From Candidatus Onthousia faecigallinarum (GTDB lineage: Bacteria > Bacillota_I > Bacilli_A > RF39 > UBA660), in assembly GCA_018716225.1 (NCBI GenBank), contig DVKE01000033.1, positions 1-42,346 on the forward strand: a DNA stretch of 42,346 nt, given 5' to 3'. Below the pieces are notes generated by a model. That model was not told where the DNA came from, did no database searches, and saw only the letters and a list, made by a program, of their open reading frames with translations. The position numbers were made by a program, and so were the translations under genes. Positions 1 through 7,682 of the stretch are shown in pieces. Every line of letters starts with the position of its first letter. The first letter of the stretch is position 1.

Positions 1-6
1 AGTTGA

Positions 7-133
7 TTTCAAAACTAAATTTCAGTAAAAAATTATTGTAATTAAAGGAAATAGAAAAAACTAGATAATTTTAAGTATAAAAATTCTTAAAATGAAATCT
101 AGTTTTTTTGGTTTTCTAAAATTAAATTTCAGT
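7..133 (+). repeat. Two inward copies of the element end motif (left end)
   Basis: Copies at 7-26 and 112-133 share TTTC(T)AAAA(C/T)TAAATTTCAGT. They flank the terminator-like hairpin. They are related to the copies at 1597-1792 and are probably transposase-binding ends. Confidence 0.7.
55..108 (-). terminator. Large hairpin downstream of the transposase gene
   Basis: A 12-bp arm (55-66, AAAAAACTAGAT) pairs with 97-108, and an inner 8-bp arm (68-75) pairs with 86-93, with a small bulge and a 10-nt loop. A-runs and T-runs flank the arms, so it could end transcription in either direction. It lies just 3' of the transposase stop codon and is repeated intact in the second copy at 42270-42323. 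Confidence 0.6.
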
Positions 134-166
134 TTTTGTAATGCTAATTTTACTTATTAAAAATGC

Positions 167-1498
167 TTATTTTTTTAATAACTTTGGGGACAAAATAATG
201 TCCTTAGAATCAATAACTTTATAACCTAAAACATTCATAATAAAATCTGCTTTTTCCTTGCCAATTTCTTCTATTAAAGTTTCATATGGACTTTTATAAT
301 TTAATAATCTTCTTGGGTAACTATTAACGTGTGACATAACTAAATTAATGTCTTTTTGAGTTAAATTATTAAAAGTAGTCCCTTTAGGTAATATTTTTCT
401 AAGTTCTACATGATTTTTTTCTATCTTTCCTTTTTGATTTGATTTGCCAGGATCACAGAAAAATAAATTTATTTGATTGTCACCTTCTAAAGTCTCTATT
501 TCTTCTATCATTGTAAATTCTACACCATTATCAGTTAGCATAATTCTAAATAAAAGTATAAATAATTCTGTAGTTAATTTTTTCTTCAATAAATTTAGTT
601 CTTTATTTACTTTTGATGCTGTTTTATTATCTAGTAATATTGCTATCATAAAATTTGATTTTCTAAATAATAAAGTTAATACAACTTTCTTATCGGTTGT
701 TTTTCCTATAACAGTATCCATTTCAGTAATTTTATAATCTTTATGTTTGTTAATAAAGATAACGAAACAATCATAGTTTCTATTTACCTTAAGCTTTTGA
801 ATTTTATTTTTTTCTTCATCAGGTATATCTTTTTCTTTTTTATCTTTATCTCTTTTCTTATAACTGACTTTTTTAACTAAATCAATATTTCTGAATTCAA
901 AAATACCATCATTTGTATAATTATAATAAGAAGATGTGCATTTTTTAATGTTATCGTCAGTCTTAACAATAGCATCTAAAGATTGACCATTTTTAATTCG
1001 CCTTTTTATCTCTGTATTAGCATAATCAATTTCTTCTTCAGTTAATCTATGTCCTTTTCTTGAATTAACAAGGGACTCATGGTATTCTATATTTGCACGC
1101 TTTGCTAAATAAACCATTTTAACATTAAAGCATTCTTTGGCTGATTTACAACCATTACAAACATATGGCTTTTTAGTAAGGCGTTCACATAGATATTCTT
1201 TATAGTTAAGACATATATTATTACAGAAATGTCTTTTACAAGATCTACATAAATTATCACAAGGTTCAATATTACATAAACCTTTTATTTTACAAGATCT
1301 ATCTTTAAAATACATACATAAATTTCTATTACCATTGAAATTAGATGGATATTTCTTTTCTCTATGATTTATAATTTCATATTTGACAGTATTATATGAT
1401 TTATCAATACTATTTGCTATTTCAGTTAAAGTTTTGTTTTTGTTTAAACCTGCTTCTATATCTTTACGATCTGTTGCGGAAAGATGCTTATTTTTCAT
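167..1498 (-). CDS. IS30-family transposase
   Basis: DDE transposase expected to cut and join the ends of the surrounding element. The N-terminus (residues 5-45) is the IS30-type helix-turn-helix (LSATDRKDIE then EIANSIDKSYNTVKYEI). A cysteine-rich zinc-binding region follows (about 61-123, including PYVCNGC), as seen in many Firmicutes IS30 proteins. The catalytic core shows D261 (MDTVIG), D323 (LTDNGVEF) and E360 (QKGKIEKNH). The C-terminal region has the usual PRRLLNYKSPYE stretch. At 443 residues it is at or slightly above the usual family length and has no internal stop. The start ATG at 1498 has no strong ribosome site nearby. Its codons are more AT-rich than those of the housekeeping genes. 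Confidence 0.92.
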   Translation of the reverse strand: MKNKHLSATDRKDIEAGLNKNKTLTEIANSIDKSYNTVKYEIINHREKKYPSNFNGNRNLCMYFKDRSCKIKGLCNIEPCDNLCRSCKRHFCNNICLNYKEYLCERLTKKPYVCNGCKSAKECFNVKMVYLAKRANIEYHESLVNSRKGHRLTEEEIDYANTEIKRRIKNGQSLDAIVKTDDNIKKCTSSYYNYTNDGIFEFRNIDLVKKVSYKKRDKDKKEKDIPDEEKNKIQKLKVNRNYDCFVIFINKHKDYKITEMDTVIGKTTDKKVVLTLLFRKSNFMIAILLDNKTASKVNKELNLLKKKLTTELFILLFRIMLTDNGVEFTMIEEIETLEGDNQINLFFCDPGKSNQKGKIEKNHVELRKILPKGTTFNNLTQKDINLVMSHVNSYPRRLLNYKSPYETLIEEIGKEKADFIMNVLGYKVIDSKDIILSPKLLKK

Positions 1499-1596
1499 TT
1501 CATATTCTTACCTCGCTTTCTTATCTTTTTGTAAAATCTTAGCATTACTATTAAAGAATATAGTAATATCTTAAATAATTAAAGTAGTGAGGTATA

Positions 1597-1792
1597 TTTC
1601 TAAACTTAAATTGCAGTTATTATGTAAATAATAGTGAAATTAACTTTTAGAATATATACATATTGATTTCTAAACTTAAATTGCAGTTAAATAAATTATT
1701 CACTGCAATTTAGTTTTAGAAATAGTATTAATAAAAAAACAATAAGCTTTTCTAATACTAAATTTCACTTTACTCCAAAACTGAAATTTAAC
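1597..1792. repeat. Cluster of six direct and inverted copies of the element end motif
   Basis: Direct copies lie at 1597-1620, 1667-1690, 1749-1769 and (degenerate) 1773-1792. Inverted copies lie at 1633-1652 and 1702-1722. The consensus is close to TTTCTAAACTAAATTGCAGT. The pairs 1597-1620/1633-1652 and 1667-1690/1702-1722 form imperfect palindromes. The cluster fills much of the gene-free stretch 1499-1893, between the transposase start and the adhesin promoter. Confidence 0.75.
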
Positions 1793-1832
1793 TTTAAAAT
1801 TAAGGAAAAGAAAAAAATCTTATTAAGAATGG

Positions 1833-1861
1833 TTGAAACCAAAAATAAAATATAGTATAAT
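1833..1861 (+). promoter_or_regulatory. Sigma-A-like promoter for the adhesin gene
   Basis: TTGAAA (1833-1838) is separated by 17 nt from TATAAT (1856-1861). The adhesin start codon follows at 1894, with a GAAAGGA ribosome site before it. It sits just outside the element-end repeats, so the element may influence this promoter. Confidence 0.75.
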
Positions 1862-1893
1862 CGAATTACAAAATAGAAAGGATAAGGGTATAG

Positions 1894-4107
1894 ATGGAAA
1901 AGAATATAAAAAGAAAAAAGAAATTATCAAAGACAAAACTTAGTAATAAAAGACCATTCATTATCAATTTGTCTTTCGTTGCCTTAATTGGAATTGCTGC
2001 CTTTTTAATGTTATTTTATCAAAAAACAATGGCCGCAGATCCTGCTCCAAGTCAAATACATGGAACGGTATTGTATCACGGCGAATCTCCATTTACTTCA
2101 CAAGATGTCTTTACAGTAATGGGGGTTTATGAAACCCAACAACCAGCTTACTGTTTAAACCATGATCTTGATGCGATAGGACAAATTAGCTCGATAGGAT
2201 CGCCAGGAGAAGTCATGACTCTTCAACAATCCGATCAAGATGCGGGAATGACTTACATTTTACAAAATGGTTATCCCAATGCCAATCCTTTAGGAGGTTC
2301 TTATTCCAATGAAGATCAGTATATCGTTACGCAGTGGGCTGTTTGGATTTACTTATATGATACGGGACAAGATCTAAGTGGTAAAACAAGTCTACATAGA
2401 ACAGATGTTTTAACCAATTATGGAGAATATAGTGCTGCTGTACAAAGATTAGTAGATGGTGCTAAAAATGCGAAAAGCCAACAAACGGAACCTACATTAA
2501 GTTTTAATGGTACAGTAACTATATCTCCAAGCAGTGATGGAAATAATTTTGAAACGTCAATGATTAGTATTAATGCTTCTTCTAATTTGACAAGTTATGC
2601 TGTAGAAGTAACAGCCCCAAGCGGCTTTTCTGTCGTAACAAATTCTGGAACCACCATAGCTGGAACAGATTTAGCTAGTCATACCTTTTCTCCTTCTGAA
2701 TCATTTAAAATTGTAGTACCGGCTAGCACCTCCATAAATTCTGGTAATAGAACCATTTCAATCAAAGTAAGAGGCACTTTCTCTGGTAGTGCTTATTATC
2801 GCTATGTACCAACTAACACGAATGTTCAACATGCAACCCCTGCCATTGTATATACAGTTACTTCGGAAAAAGAAATACCAACCCAAGTAACAATCCCCGT
2901 TGCAAAATTAAGTGTCCTAAAAGTAGATGCCGAAACCAATCAGCCAATCGCGGGCGCTACGTTACGCTTGAAAAATAGCAATGGTGATGTAGTTGAAGAA
3001 TGGGTAACAACGACGGAAGCAAAAGTGTTCGACAATTTACTTGTAGGCTCAACTTATACAGTAGAGGAAGTATCATCTGCAAATGGTTATGTTAATCAAG
3101 GACCATCAAAATCAATCACTTTAACTGCTGATAATGTAGATACTCCAGCTACTATAACAATGGAGAATGGAACTACAAAAATTCAAATCGGAAAGATTGA
3201 TTTAGAAACGGGTAAATATATTGCCGGTGCAACTTTAAGAATTGTAAATCAAGAAACAGGAGAAGTATACTTGGATAATATTGTAACTACGGAAGAACCA
3301 ACCTTGATTACAAAGATTCCAGTAGGTACCTATGTATTACAAGAAGTTTCCGCTCCTTCTGGTTATGTTTTAAATCCAACTTCTCTAATGTTTACCGTAA
3401 GTAACACAGGAAGCGTCCAACAAGTATTTATAAAGAATAACTATACTTATGTAAGTATTGCTGATCAAAAGATTAGTATTGATTTATCCATTAAAGGATA
3501 CAAAATTGAAATCAAAGACAGTGCTGGTAAAGTAGTAGATAGTTATACTAGCGATGGAAAAGTTCATACGACAGATGAATTACCAGTTGGAAGATATACC
3601 ATCGAAGAAGTTGAAGCACCAGCTGGATACGTTTGTTATCCTTCTCCAATTGAAGTATATGTCCCAGAAAAAGGAACAGTAGGAGCAAACGAGCTTTACT
3701 TCCCGAATGATTATACGAAAGTTCAAATTAGCAAAGAAGATATCACAACGAACAAAGAACTTCCAGGAGCAGAAATTGAAATTCACGATGAAAATGGAGA
3801 TGTTATAGAGAAATGGACTTCTACCGATACGCCTCATGAAATCGATCGTTTACCAGTCGGAAAGTACGAATTAGTAGAAACAATCGCTCCAGAAGGTTAT
3901 ACTTTACAAGAAAATGCTATTTCTTTCGAAGTATTAGAAACCGGAGAAATTCAATCTTGTATAATGTACAACCAACCAAAAGTGGAAGTTCCTAATACAG
4001 CGGATAATGCAAATATAGTTACTTATCTCTGTGGAATTGTTATTGTGCTTTGTGGAATTGGTTTAATTCTATACAATGTTCATGAACACAAGAAAAAGAA
4101 AAAGTAG
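1894..4107 (+). CDS. Thioester-domain, SpaA-repeat surface adhesin with VPNTA sorting signal
   Basis: Predicted cell-wall-anchored adhesin. Residues 1-47 are a basic signal peptide with one hydrophobic segment ending near TMAADPA. The next domain looks like a thioester domain: C87 (PAYCLN) and Q147 (VTQWAVW) are placed as the Cys-Gln pair known to form an internal thioester that can react with host surfaces. Four SpaA/Cna-B-like repeats start near residues 337, 427, 516 and 607. Repeats 1, 2 and 4 keep the lysine after the first strand (VLKVD, IGKID, ISKED) and the YxxxE motif expected for isopeptide bonds; repeat 3 lacks that lysine. The C-terminus has VPNTAD (699-704), a hydrophobic helix and a KKKKK tail: a sortase signal of variant type. 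The sortase gene follows directly. A terminator hairpin lies right after the stop codon. Confidence 0.88.
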   Translation: MEKNIKRKKKLSKTKLSNKRPFIINLSFVALIGIAAFLMLFYQKTMAADPAPSQIHGTVLYHGESPFTSQDVFTVMGVYETQQPAYCLNHDLDAIGQISSIGSPGEVMTLQQSDQDAGMTYILQNGYPNANPLGGSYSNEDQYIVTQWAVWIYLYDTGQDLSGKTSLHRTDVLTNYGEYSAAVQRLVDGAKNAKSQQTEPTLSFNGTVTISPSSDGNNFETSMISINASSNLTSYAVEVTAPSGFSVVTNSGTTIAGTDLASHTFSPSESFKIVVPASTSINSGNRTISIKVRGTFSGSAYYRYVPTNTNVQHATPAIVYTVTSEKEIPTQVTIPVAKLSVLKVDAETNQPIAGATLRLKNSNGDVVEEWVTTTEAKVFDNLLVGSTYTVEEVSSANGYVNQGPSKSITLTADNVDTPATITMENGTTKIQIGKIDLETGKYIAGATLRIVNQETGEVYLDNIVTTEEPTLITKIPVGTYVLQEVSAPSGYVLNPTSLMFTVSNTGSVQQVFIKNNYTYVSIADQKISIDLSIKGYKIEIKDSAGKVVDSYTSDGKVHTTDELPVGRYTIEEVEAPAGYVCYPSPIEVYVPEKGTVGANELYFPNDYTKVQISKEDITTNKELPGAEIEIHDENGDVIEKWTSTDTPHEIDRLPVGKYELVETIAPEGYTLQENAISFEVLETGEIQSCIMYNQPKVEVPNTADNANIVTYLCGIVIVLCGIGLILYNVHEHKKKKK

Positions 4108-4135
4108 AAAGGACATGAAAATGTTCTTTTTCTTT
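4108..4135 (+). terminator. Terminator after the adhesin gene
   Basis: AAAGGACAT (4108-4116), loop GAAA, then ATGTTCTTT (4121-4129) running into a T-rich tail. It separates the abundant surface protein from the sortase gene, which has its own promoter. Confidence 0.75.
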
Positions 4136-4143
4136 GGGGATAA

Positions 4144-4172
4144 TTGACAAACAAGATAAACTAGGATAAACT
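4144..4172 (+). promoter_or_regulatory. Promoter for the sortase gene
   Basis: TTGACA (4144-4149), 17 nt, then TAAACT (4167-4172). The -35 is perfect and the -10 weak. The sortase start codon is at 4206. Confidence 0.5.
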
Positions 4173-4205
4173 TTTATTTAGAAGAATAGAAAGGATAAAA
4201 GAAGT

Positions 4206-4826
4206 ATGAAAAGGAAAAAGATCGTTATTACAATTAGTCTTTTGATTATTTCTTTTGGTCTTTTCTTATTGTCTTATAACTATTTCATGGAACAAAAGTT
4301 AGCAGTATATAATAGTATGAATTTACAACTTTATTCGTTAGAAGGACCAGAAGAGGAAGACTTAAGTGTTCAAGTAGAAGTAAATGATATCGAAGGAGAG
4401 GAAGAACCTGTCCCAGAAGTTTCAGGAAGAGAATACATTGCTACCCTTAAAATTCCTGCTATTTCTCTTAATTTAGGCTTAGTAAGTCCTGATTCTCCTT
4501 ATAATAATGTCGATAGTAATATTACAATTATTAGTCCTTCAGATATGCCAGATGTTGAAAAAGGAAATTTAATTATCGCTGGTCATTCGGGAACAGGATA
4601 CTTAGCTTTTTTTCGAAATTTATATCGCCTTCAGATAGGAGCACAAGCCTCTGTAACTTATAACGGCGTCCAATATAATTATCGCTTAGTAGATATTTAC
4701 TTCGAAGAAAAAACAGGATATGTTAGCATTCATCGGGATCAAAACAAAAAAACATTAACCTTAATTACTTGTACCAAAGATAACGATACCATGCAAACAA
4801 TCTATATTTTTGAAGCAACAGAATAG
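4206..4826 (+). CDS. Sortase family protein, probably specific for the adjacent VPNTA protein
   Basis: Membrane-anchored transpeptidase expected to cut a sorting signal and join the protein to the cell wall. One N-terminal membrane helix (about residues 7-27) is followed by an acidic linker (50-75) and the sortase barrel. The catalytic His lies in AGHSGTG and the catalytic Cys in TLITCTK. The arginine normally found about 8-10 residues after the Cys is not evident: the segment reads DTMQTIYIFEA, with Gln at about that place. This may be a natural subclass or reduced activity. The gene lies next to its only visible substrate and is followed after 10 nt by a membrane protein gene. The class (B- or D-like) cannot be fixed by eye. 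Confidence 0.85.
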   Translation: MKRKKIVITISLLIISFGLFLLSYNYFMEQKLAVYNSMNLQLYSLEGPEEEDLSVQVEVNDIEGEEEPVPEVSGREYIATLKIPAISLNLGLVSPDSPYNNVDSNITIISPSDMPDVEKGNLIIAGHSGTGYLAFFRNLYRLQIGAQASVTYNGVQYNYRLVDIYFEEKTGYVSIHRDQNKKTLTLITCTKDNDTMQTIYIFEATE

Positions 4827-4836
4827 AGGGGATAAA

Positions 4837-5439
4837 ATGGATGAATTGACAATTTTTGAAATCTTTCAGAATGTTTTTTCACAACTCTTTTCTTCTTCTT
4901 TTTTAATCTATTTAGTTGGTTTTTTGATTCTTATTGCTGGAATCTATCTTTTAACAAGAAGAAAGAAAAGTAAGTTGATTAATATTTTAATAGGTCTTAG
5001 TTGGGTATGTTATATGGCAGCCATCGTATGGCTCGCTTTGCCTGTATTATCACAAATACTATCCTCTGCGGTTCAAGGAATTTTAACGCAACTATATTTC
5101 CCTTCCATTGCCACTCTTGTCATTATCCTAATTATTACTTATGGGATAGGAATTTCTTCTTATTTAAAGAAAGAAAAAACAACTTTAATTACCAAAATAA
5201 ACAAACTATTTTTTCTCTTTATGAATCTTTTATTTGGTCTTTTGATTTATCAATTTATGGAAAAAAAGTGGGATCTTAGTGCTGGGATTCTTCTTTATAA
5301 AGAAAAAGATCTTCTTAGCATTTTAGAGTTGATTACCTTCTCCTTTGTTCTTCTTCTTTTCTTCAATATAATCGCTAAAATCACTTCTCTTATCATGAAG
5401 AAGATAGAAGCAAGAAAAAGTCCCAATCTTAAATCATAG
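4837..5439 (+). CDS. Small multi-pass membrane protein of unknown function
   Basis: Not recognised. About 200 residues with five probable membrane helices (near 17-40, 50-75, 85-105, 120-145 and 165-190). The chosen ATG at 4837 follows AGAGGGG (4825-4831) immediately after the sortase stop; an in-frame start further upstream would overlap the sortase gene and has no ribosome site. Position suggests co-transcription with the sortase, so a role in secretion or assembly of the adhesin is possible but unproven. Confidence 0.75.
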   Translation: MDELTIFEIFQNVFSQLFSSSFLIYLVGFLILIAGIYLLTRRKKSKLINILIGLSWVCYMAAIVWLALPVLSQILSSAVQGILTQLYFPSIATLVIILIITYGIGISSYLKKEKTTLITKINKLFFLFMNLLFGLLIYQFMEKKWDLSAGILLYKEKDLLSILELITFSFVLLLFFNIIAKITSLIMKKIEARKSPNLKS

Positions 5440-5441
5440 AA

Positions 5442-5468
5442 TTGATTGATACTACTTTCCTGTATAAT
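5442..5468 (+). promoter_or_regulatory. Possible promoter upstream of the amidase gene
   Basis: TTGATT (5442-5447) and TATAAT (5463-5468) with a short 15-nt spacer. The leader to the start codon at 5611 is about 140 nt and contains an inverted repeat of about 10 bp (TTCTTTCTTT...AAAGAAAGAA, about 5540-5563) without a T-run. Confidence 0.4.
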
Positions 5469-5610
5469 TGGATAGGGATAGATAAATATATCTAATACGA
5501 AATAAAGATTTTAGAAGAAACTCATGATGAAAAAGGATGTTCTTTCTTTGCCAAAAGAAAGAAGGATAGAAAATTACCAAAAAAACATATACTTTATTAG
5601 GTGAAGAGCA

Positions 5611-6285
5611 ATGATCCGAAAATATAAAGTCACGTTTTTTGTTTTCTTCCTTCTTTTTCTTTTTTCCTTACAATTAGTAGATGCCAAACGAAATCCTAAA
5701 CAAGATTTGAATGGCAAAATCATTACGATCGATCCGGGTCATGGCGGAAGAGATAGTGGTACTACTTATGGAAAAATTTATGAAAAAGACTTAAATCTAG
5801 AAATTTCAAAAAAACTAAAAACAGTTTTAGAAGAAGCTGGGGCTACCGTTTATATGATAAGAAAGGGTGATAGTGATTTATCAAGCAAGTGGGACAAAGC
5901 GAAAAAACGTGGGGATTTATATAGAAGAATATTAAAGATTCAAGAAAATAAAAGTGATTTATATTTATCCATTCATATAAACTATCATTATTATAGTAGT
6001 GTTAGGGGAGCTGAAGTTCTATATCATCCCATTAATCCGAATAATTTAGTATTAGCAGAATCTATTATGAATGAGTTTAAGAATGATTTAAAGACGGATA
6101 GAAAAGTTATTAAAACGAATTTATATCTTTATTCTAATACAAGAGTACCTGGTGTTTTAATAGAGTGTGGCTTTCTATCTAATCCGAATGAAAGATATTT
6201 ATTGCAAAAAGAAAGTTATCAAGAAAAACTTGCACAATCTATTACGAATGGGGTAGAAAATTATTTTAAAGAGATAGAAAGATAA
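5611..6285 (+). CDS. cwlD: N-acetylmuramoyl-L-alanine amidase, CwlD-like (Amidase_3)
   Basis: Zinc amidase that cleaves the bond between MurNAc and the stem peptide. In spore formers CwlD takes part in making muramic lactam in the cortex. The N-terminus has a signal/anchor helix (residues 4-24). The Amidase_3 domain fills about 35-222, with zinc ligands H44 (DPGHGG), E58 (EKDLNLE) and H122 (LSIHIN), and the catalytic E185 (VLIECGFLSNP). The length of 224 matches CwlD of other Bacilli. The start follows GGTGAAG. Spore genes elsewhere in the window support the CwlD reading, but a vegetative amidase role cannot be excluded. A decayed duplicate of its 3' part lies about 175 nt downstream. Confidence 0.85.
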   Translation: MIRKYKVTFFVFFLLFLFSLQLVDAKRNPKQDLNGKIITIDPGHGGRDSGTTYGKIYEKDLNLEISKKLKTVLEEAGATVYMIRKGDSDLSSKWDKAKKRGDLYRRILKIQENKSDLYLSIHINYHYYSSVRGAEVLYHPINPNNLVLAESIMNEFKNDLKTDRKVIKTNLYLYSNTRVPGVLIECGFLSNPNERYLLQKESYQEKLAQSITNGVENYFKEIER

Positions 6286-6460
6286 CTTTGTATTTTTTGG
6301 AGTTCTACTCTAATTTTGTAAAAAAGTAAGTACACCTTATTATTGAACAGGTAGTCAAATCTTTCAAACAATGAAAAAATGTGTCAAAATATTATCCGAT
6401 TGAGTTGATATTTTCGATTTATTTGCTTTTTTTAATAAGAAATTAATGAACTTAAAAAAG

Positions 6461-6556
6461 ACTAATTTATATCTTTATTCTAATACAAGAATATCAGGAA
6501 TTTAATAGAGTGTAGTTTCATATTGAAAAACATTTATTACAAAAAGAAAGCCATCA
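6461..6556 (+). pseudogene. Decayed duplicate of the amidase 3' region
   Basis: This stretch matches the amidase gene around 6116-6225: the shared run beginning AATTTATATCTTTATTCTAA (6463-6482) continues through AATAGAGTG, and ATTTATTAC AAAAAGAAAG matches ATTTATTGC AAAAAGAAAG. It contains a single-base deletion and a deletion of about nine bases, so it has no usable frame. Weak similarity may extend left to about 6440. It is the main content of the gene-free stretch 6286-6614. Confidence 0.8.
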
Positions 6557-6575
6557 ACTTTGCCTTGTTGATAGC
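6538..6575 (-). terminator. Terminator for the SpoIID-like gene
   Basis: On the minus strand GCTATCAAC (6575-6567), an 8-nt loop, GTTGATGGC (6558-6550) and then TTTCTTTTTG. It lies about 40 nt past the end of the SpoIID-like gene and partly uses the amidase-derived remnant. Confidence 0.75.
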
Positions 6576-6614
6576 TATAAAAAAGGAACCTTAAATTGTT
6601 TTCTCCAATAAATA

Positions 6615-7679
6615 CTATTTCTCTTTGACATTTAAAATAACATCTTTAAAATAATATCCTAAAATTTGACGATAATTACAATCAAGATTTGCCAGAGCGC
6701 TCGCTCCTACCAAACTAAGCCCATAACCACTTCCTACACCCCTTGTAATAAAGGTAAGACCGTCTTTCTCAATTAAAATTGTGGCATCGGAAGAAGGAAG
6801 GCCTAATTGGGTAATCAAATCTTTATCGGAGAAAGTTTGATTCCCAATCCGTAAAGATTTGATCCGATTTCCTTCACTCACATTTAAAATTTGAACCGGA
6901 TAAGCTTTCCCTTCCTTTAAGCGTAATTGCTCTTTTAATTGCTCAATCGTAAAATGTCTTTGTTGCAGATAATGAGGATAAGCAAGATCCCAAAAGCTTT
7001 CTTTTCGTACCAAATAAGGAACCCCTTCTTTTTCCTCTGTATATCCATTGCTAGCGATATGATAATAACAGTCAATGGCTTTTTCTTGGTAAGTCAAATA
7101 CTCGTTTTTTGTTTCTTCGATCGCTTTTTGAAAAAGATCAAAATAAGTATGATAGGTAGTAGGGTATAATAACTTATAATAATTGTGATTGGTATAAGTG
7201 AAATATTGACAAGTAAGAGGTATTTTTTCCTTTTCTTCCATGTGATGAATGATTTCACTTCGATATAAAACTACCAATGCTTTTAAAGCTTCTAAAGGAA
7301 GAGTCATCTTGATATTGGTAAAAAGAAGACTAAGAAGCAAGTCATAAATACTTAAATTTTCATGATTAGTCATGGTAACTTTTGTCTTTTGATCATCATA
7401 ATGATGTTCTTTCTTTAAATGCAAGACTTTACTAACAATGCCATCCACTACCACTACGACCTTATCCCCTTGAAATTGAATTCTTTCCTTGCAAAGCCAA
7501 TCATTCGCTTTATTCTCTAATTCATAAGAGTCTAATTCTTCACTAAATTCATAGCCAAAAGTCAAATATAAATACAAAACGTCTTCAGATTTTTCTTTTA
7601 CTACCCTATAACTTTCTAACATAGTATCACCTAAAAATAGTGTGATCCAAAAAAAGGAAAATATACAAAAAAGAAACAA
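6615..7679 (-). CDS. spoIID: SpoIID/LytB-domain protein
   Basis: SpoIID is a membrane-bound glycan-strand lyase that works with SpoIIP and SpoIIM during engulfment of the forespore. Two family landmarks are visible: LPLEALKALVVLYRS (about residues 126-140, matching the LPxEALKAQAVAART motif with its key Glu), and the C-terminal RGVGSGYGLSLVGASALAN plus ILGYYFKDV, matching GHGVGMSQYGA...ILxYYYP. The N-terminus is a hydrophobic segment (1-19) suitable as an anchor, favouring the start at 7679. A start at 7622 has a better ribosome site (AGGTGATACT) but would lose the anchor. Sequence between the motifs is divergent, so SpoIID itself versus a paralogue is not settled. Three nt separate it from the upstream phospholipase-like gene. 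Confidence 0.75.
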   Translation of the reverse strand: MFLFCIFSFFWITLFLGDTMLESYRVVKEKSEDVLYLYLTFGYEFSEELDSYELENKANDWLCKERIQFQGDKVVVVVDGIVSKVLHLKKEHHYDDQKTKVTMTNHENLSIYDLLLSLLFTNIKMTLPLEALKALVVLYRSEIIHHMEEKEKIPLTCQYFTYTNHNYYKLLYPTTYHTYFDLFQKAIEETKNEYLTYQEKAIDCYYHIASNGYTEEKEGVPYLVRKESFWDLAYPHYLQQRHFTIEQLKEQLRLKEGKAYPVQILNVSEGNRIKSLRIGNQTFSDKDLITQLGLPSSDATILIEKDGLTFITRGVGSGYGLSLVGASALANLDCNYRQILGYYFKDVILNVKEK

Positions 7680-7682
7680 AGT

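Larger units (their letters stand above)
1..1723 (-). mobile_element. IS30-family insertion element, near-complete copy
   Basis: A full-length IS30-type transposase gene (167-1498, minus strand) is flanked by copies of one end motif. On the left, TTTCAAAACTAAATTTCAGT lies at 7-26 and a close copy at 112-133, both reading inward. On the right, the matching inverted copy (ACTGC...TTTAGAAA) lies at 1702-1722 and a weaker one at 1633-1652. The best bounded unit is therefore about 7-1722. Exact ends are uncertain because further copies of the motif lie outside (1749-1792) and the left edge coincides with the window edge. The same left end recurs at 42216-42346. Catalytic residues are present, so the copy may be active. 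Confidence 0.75.

Noticed and set aside
5540-5563. Attenuator in the amidase leader
   Set aside because: The inverted repeat is made of simple TTTC/GAAA tracts and lacks a T-run or an alternative fold.
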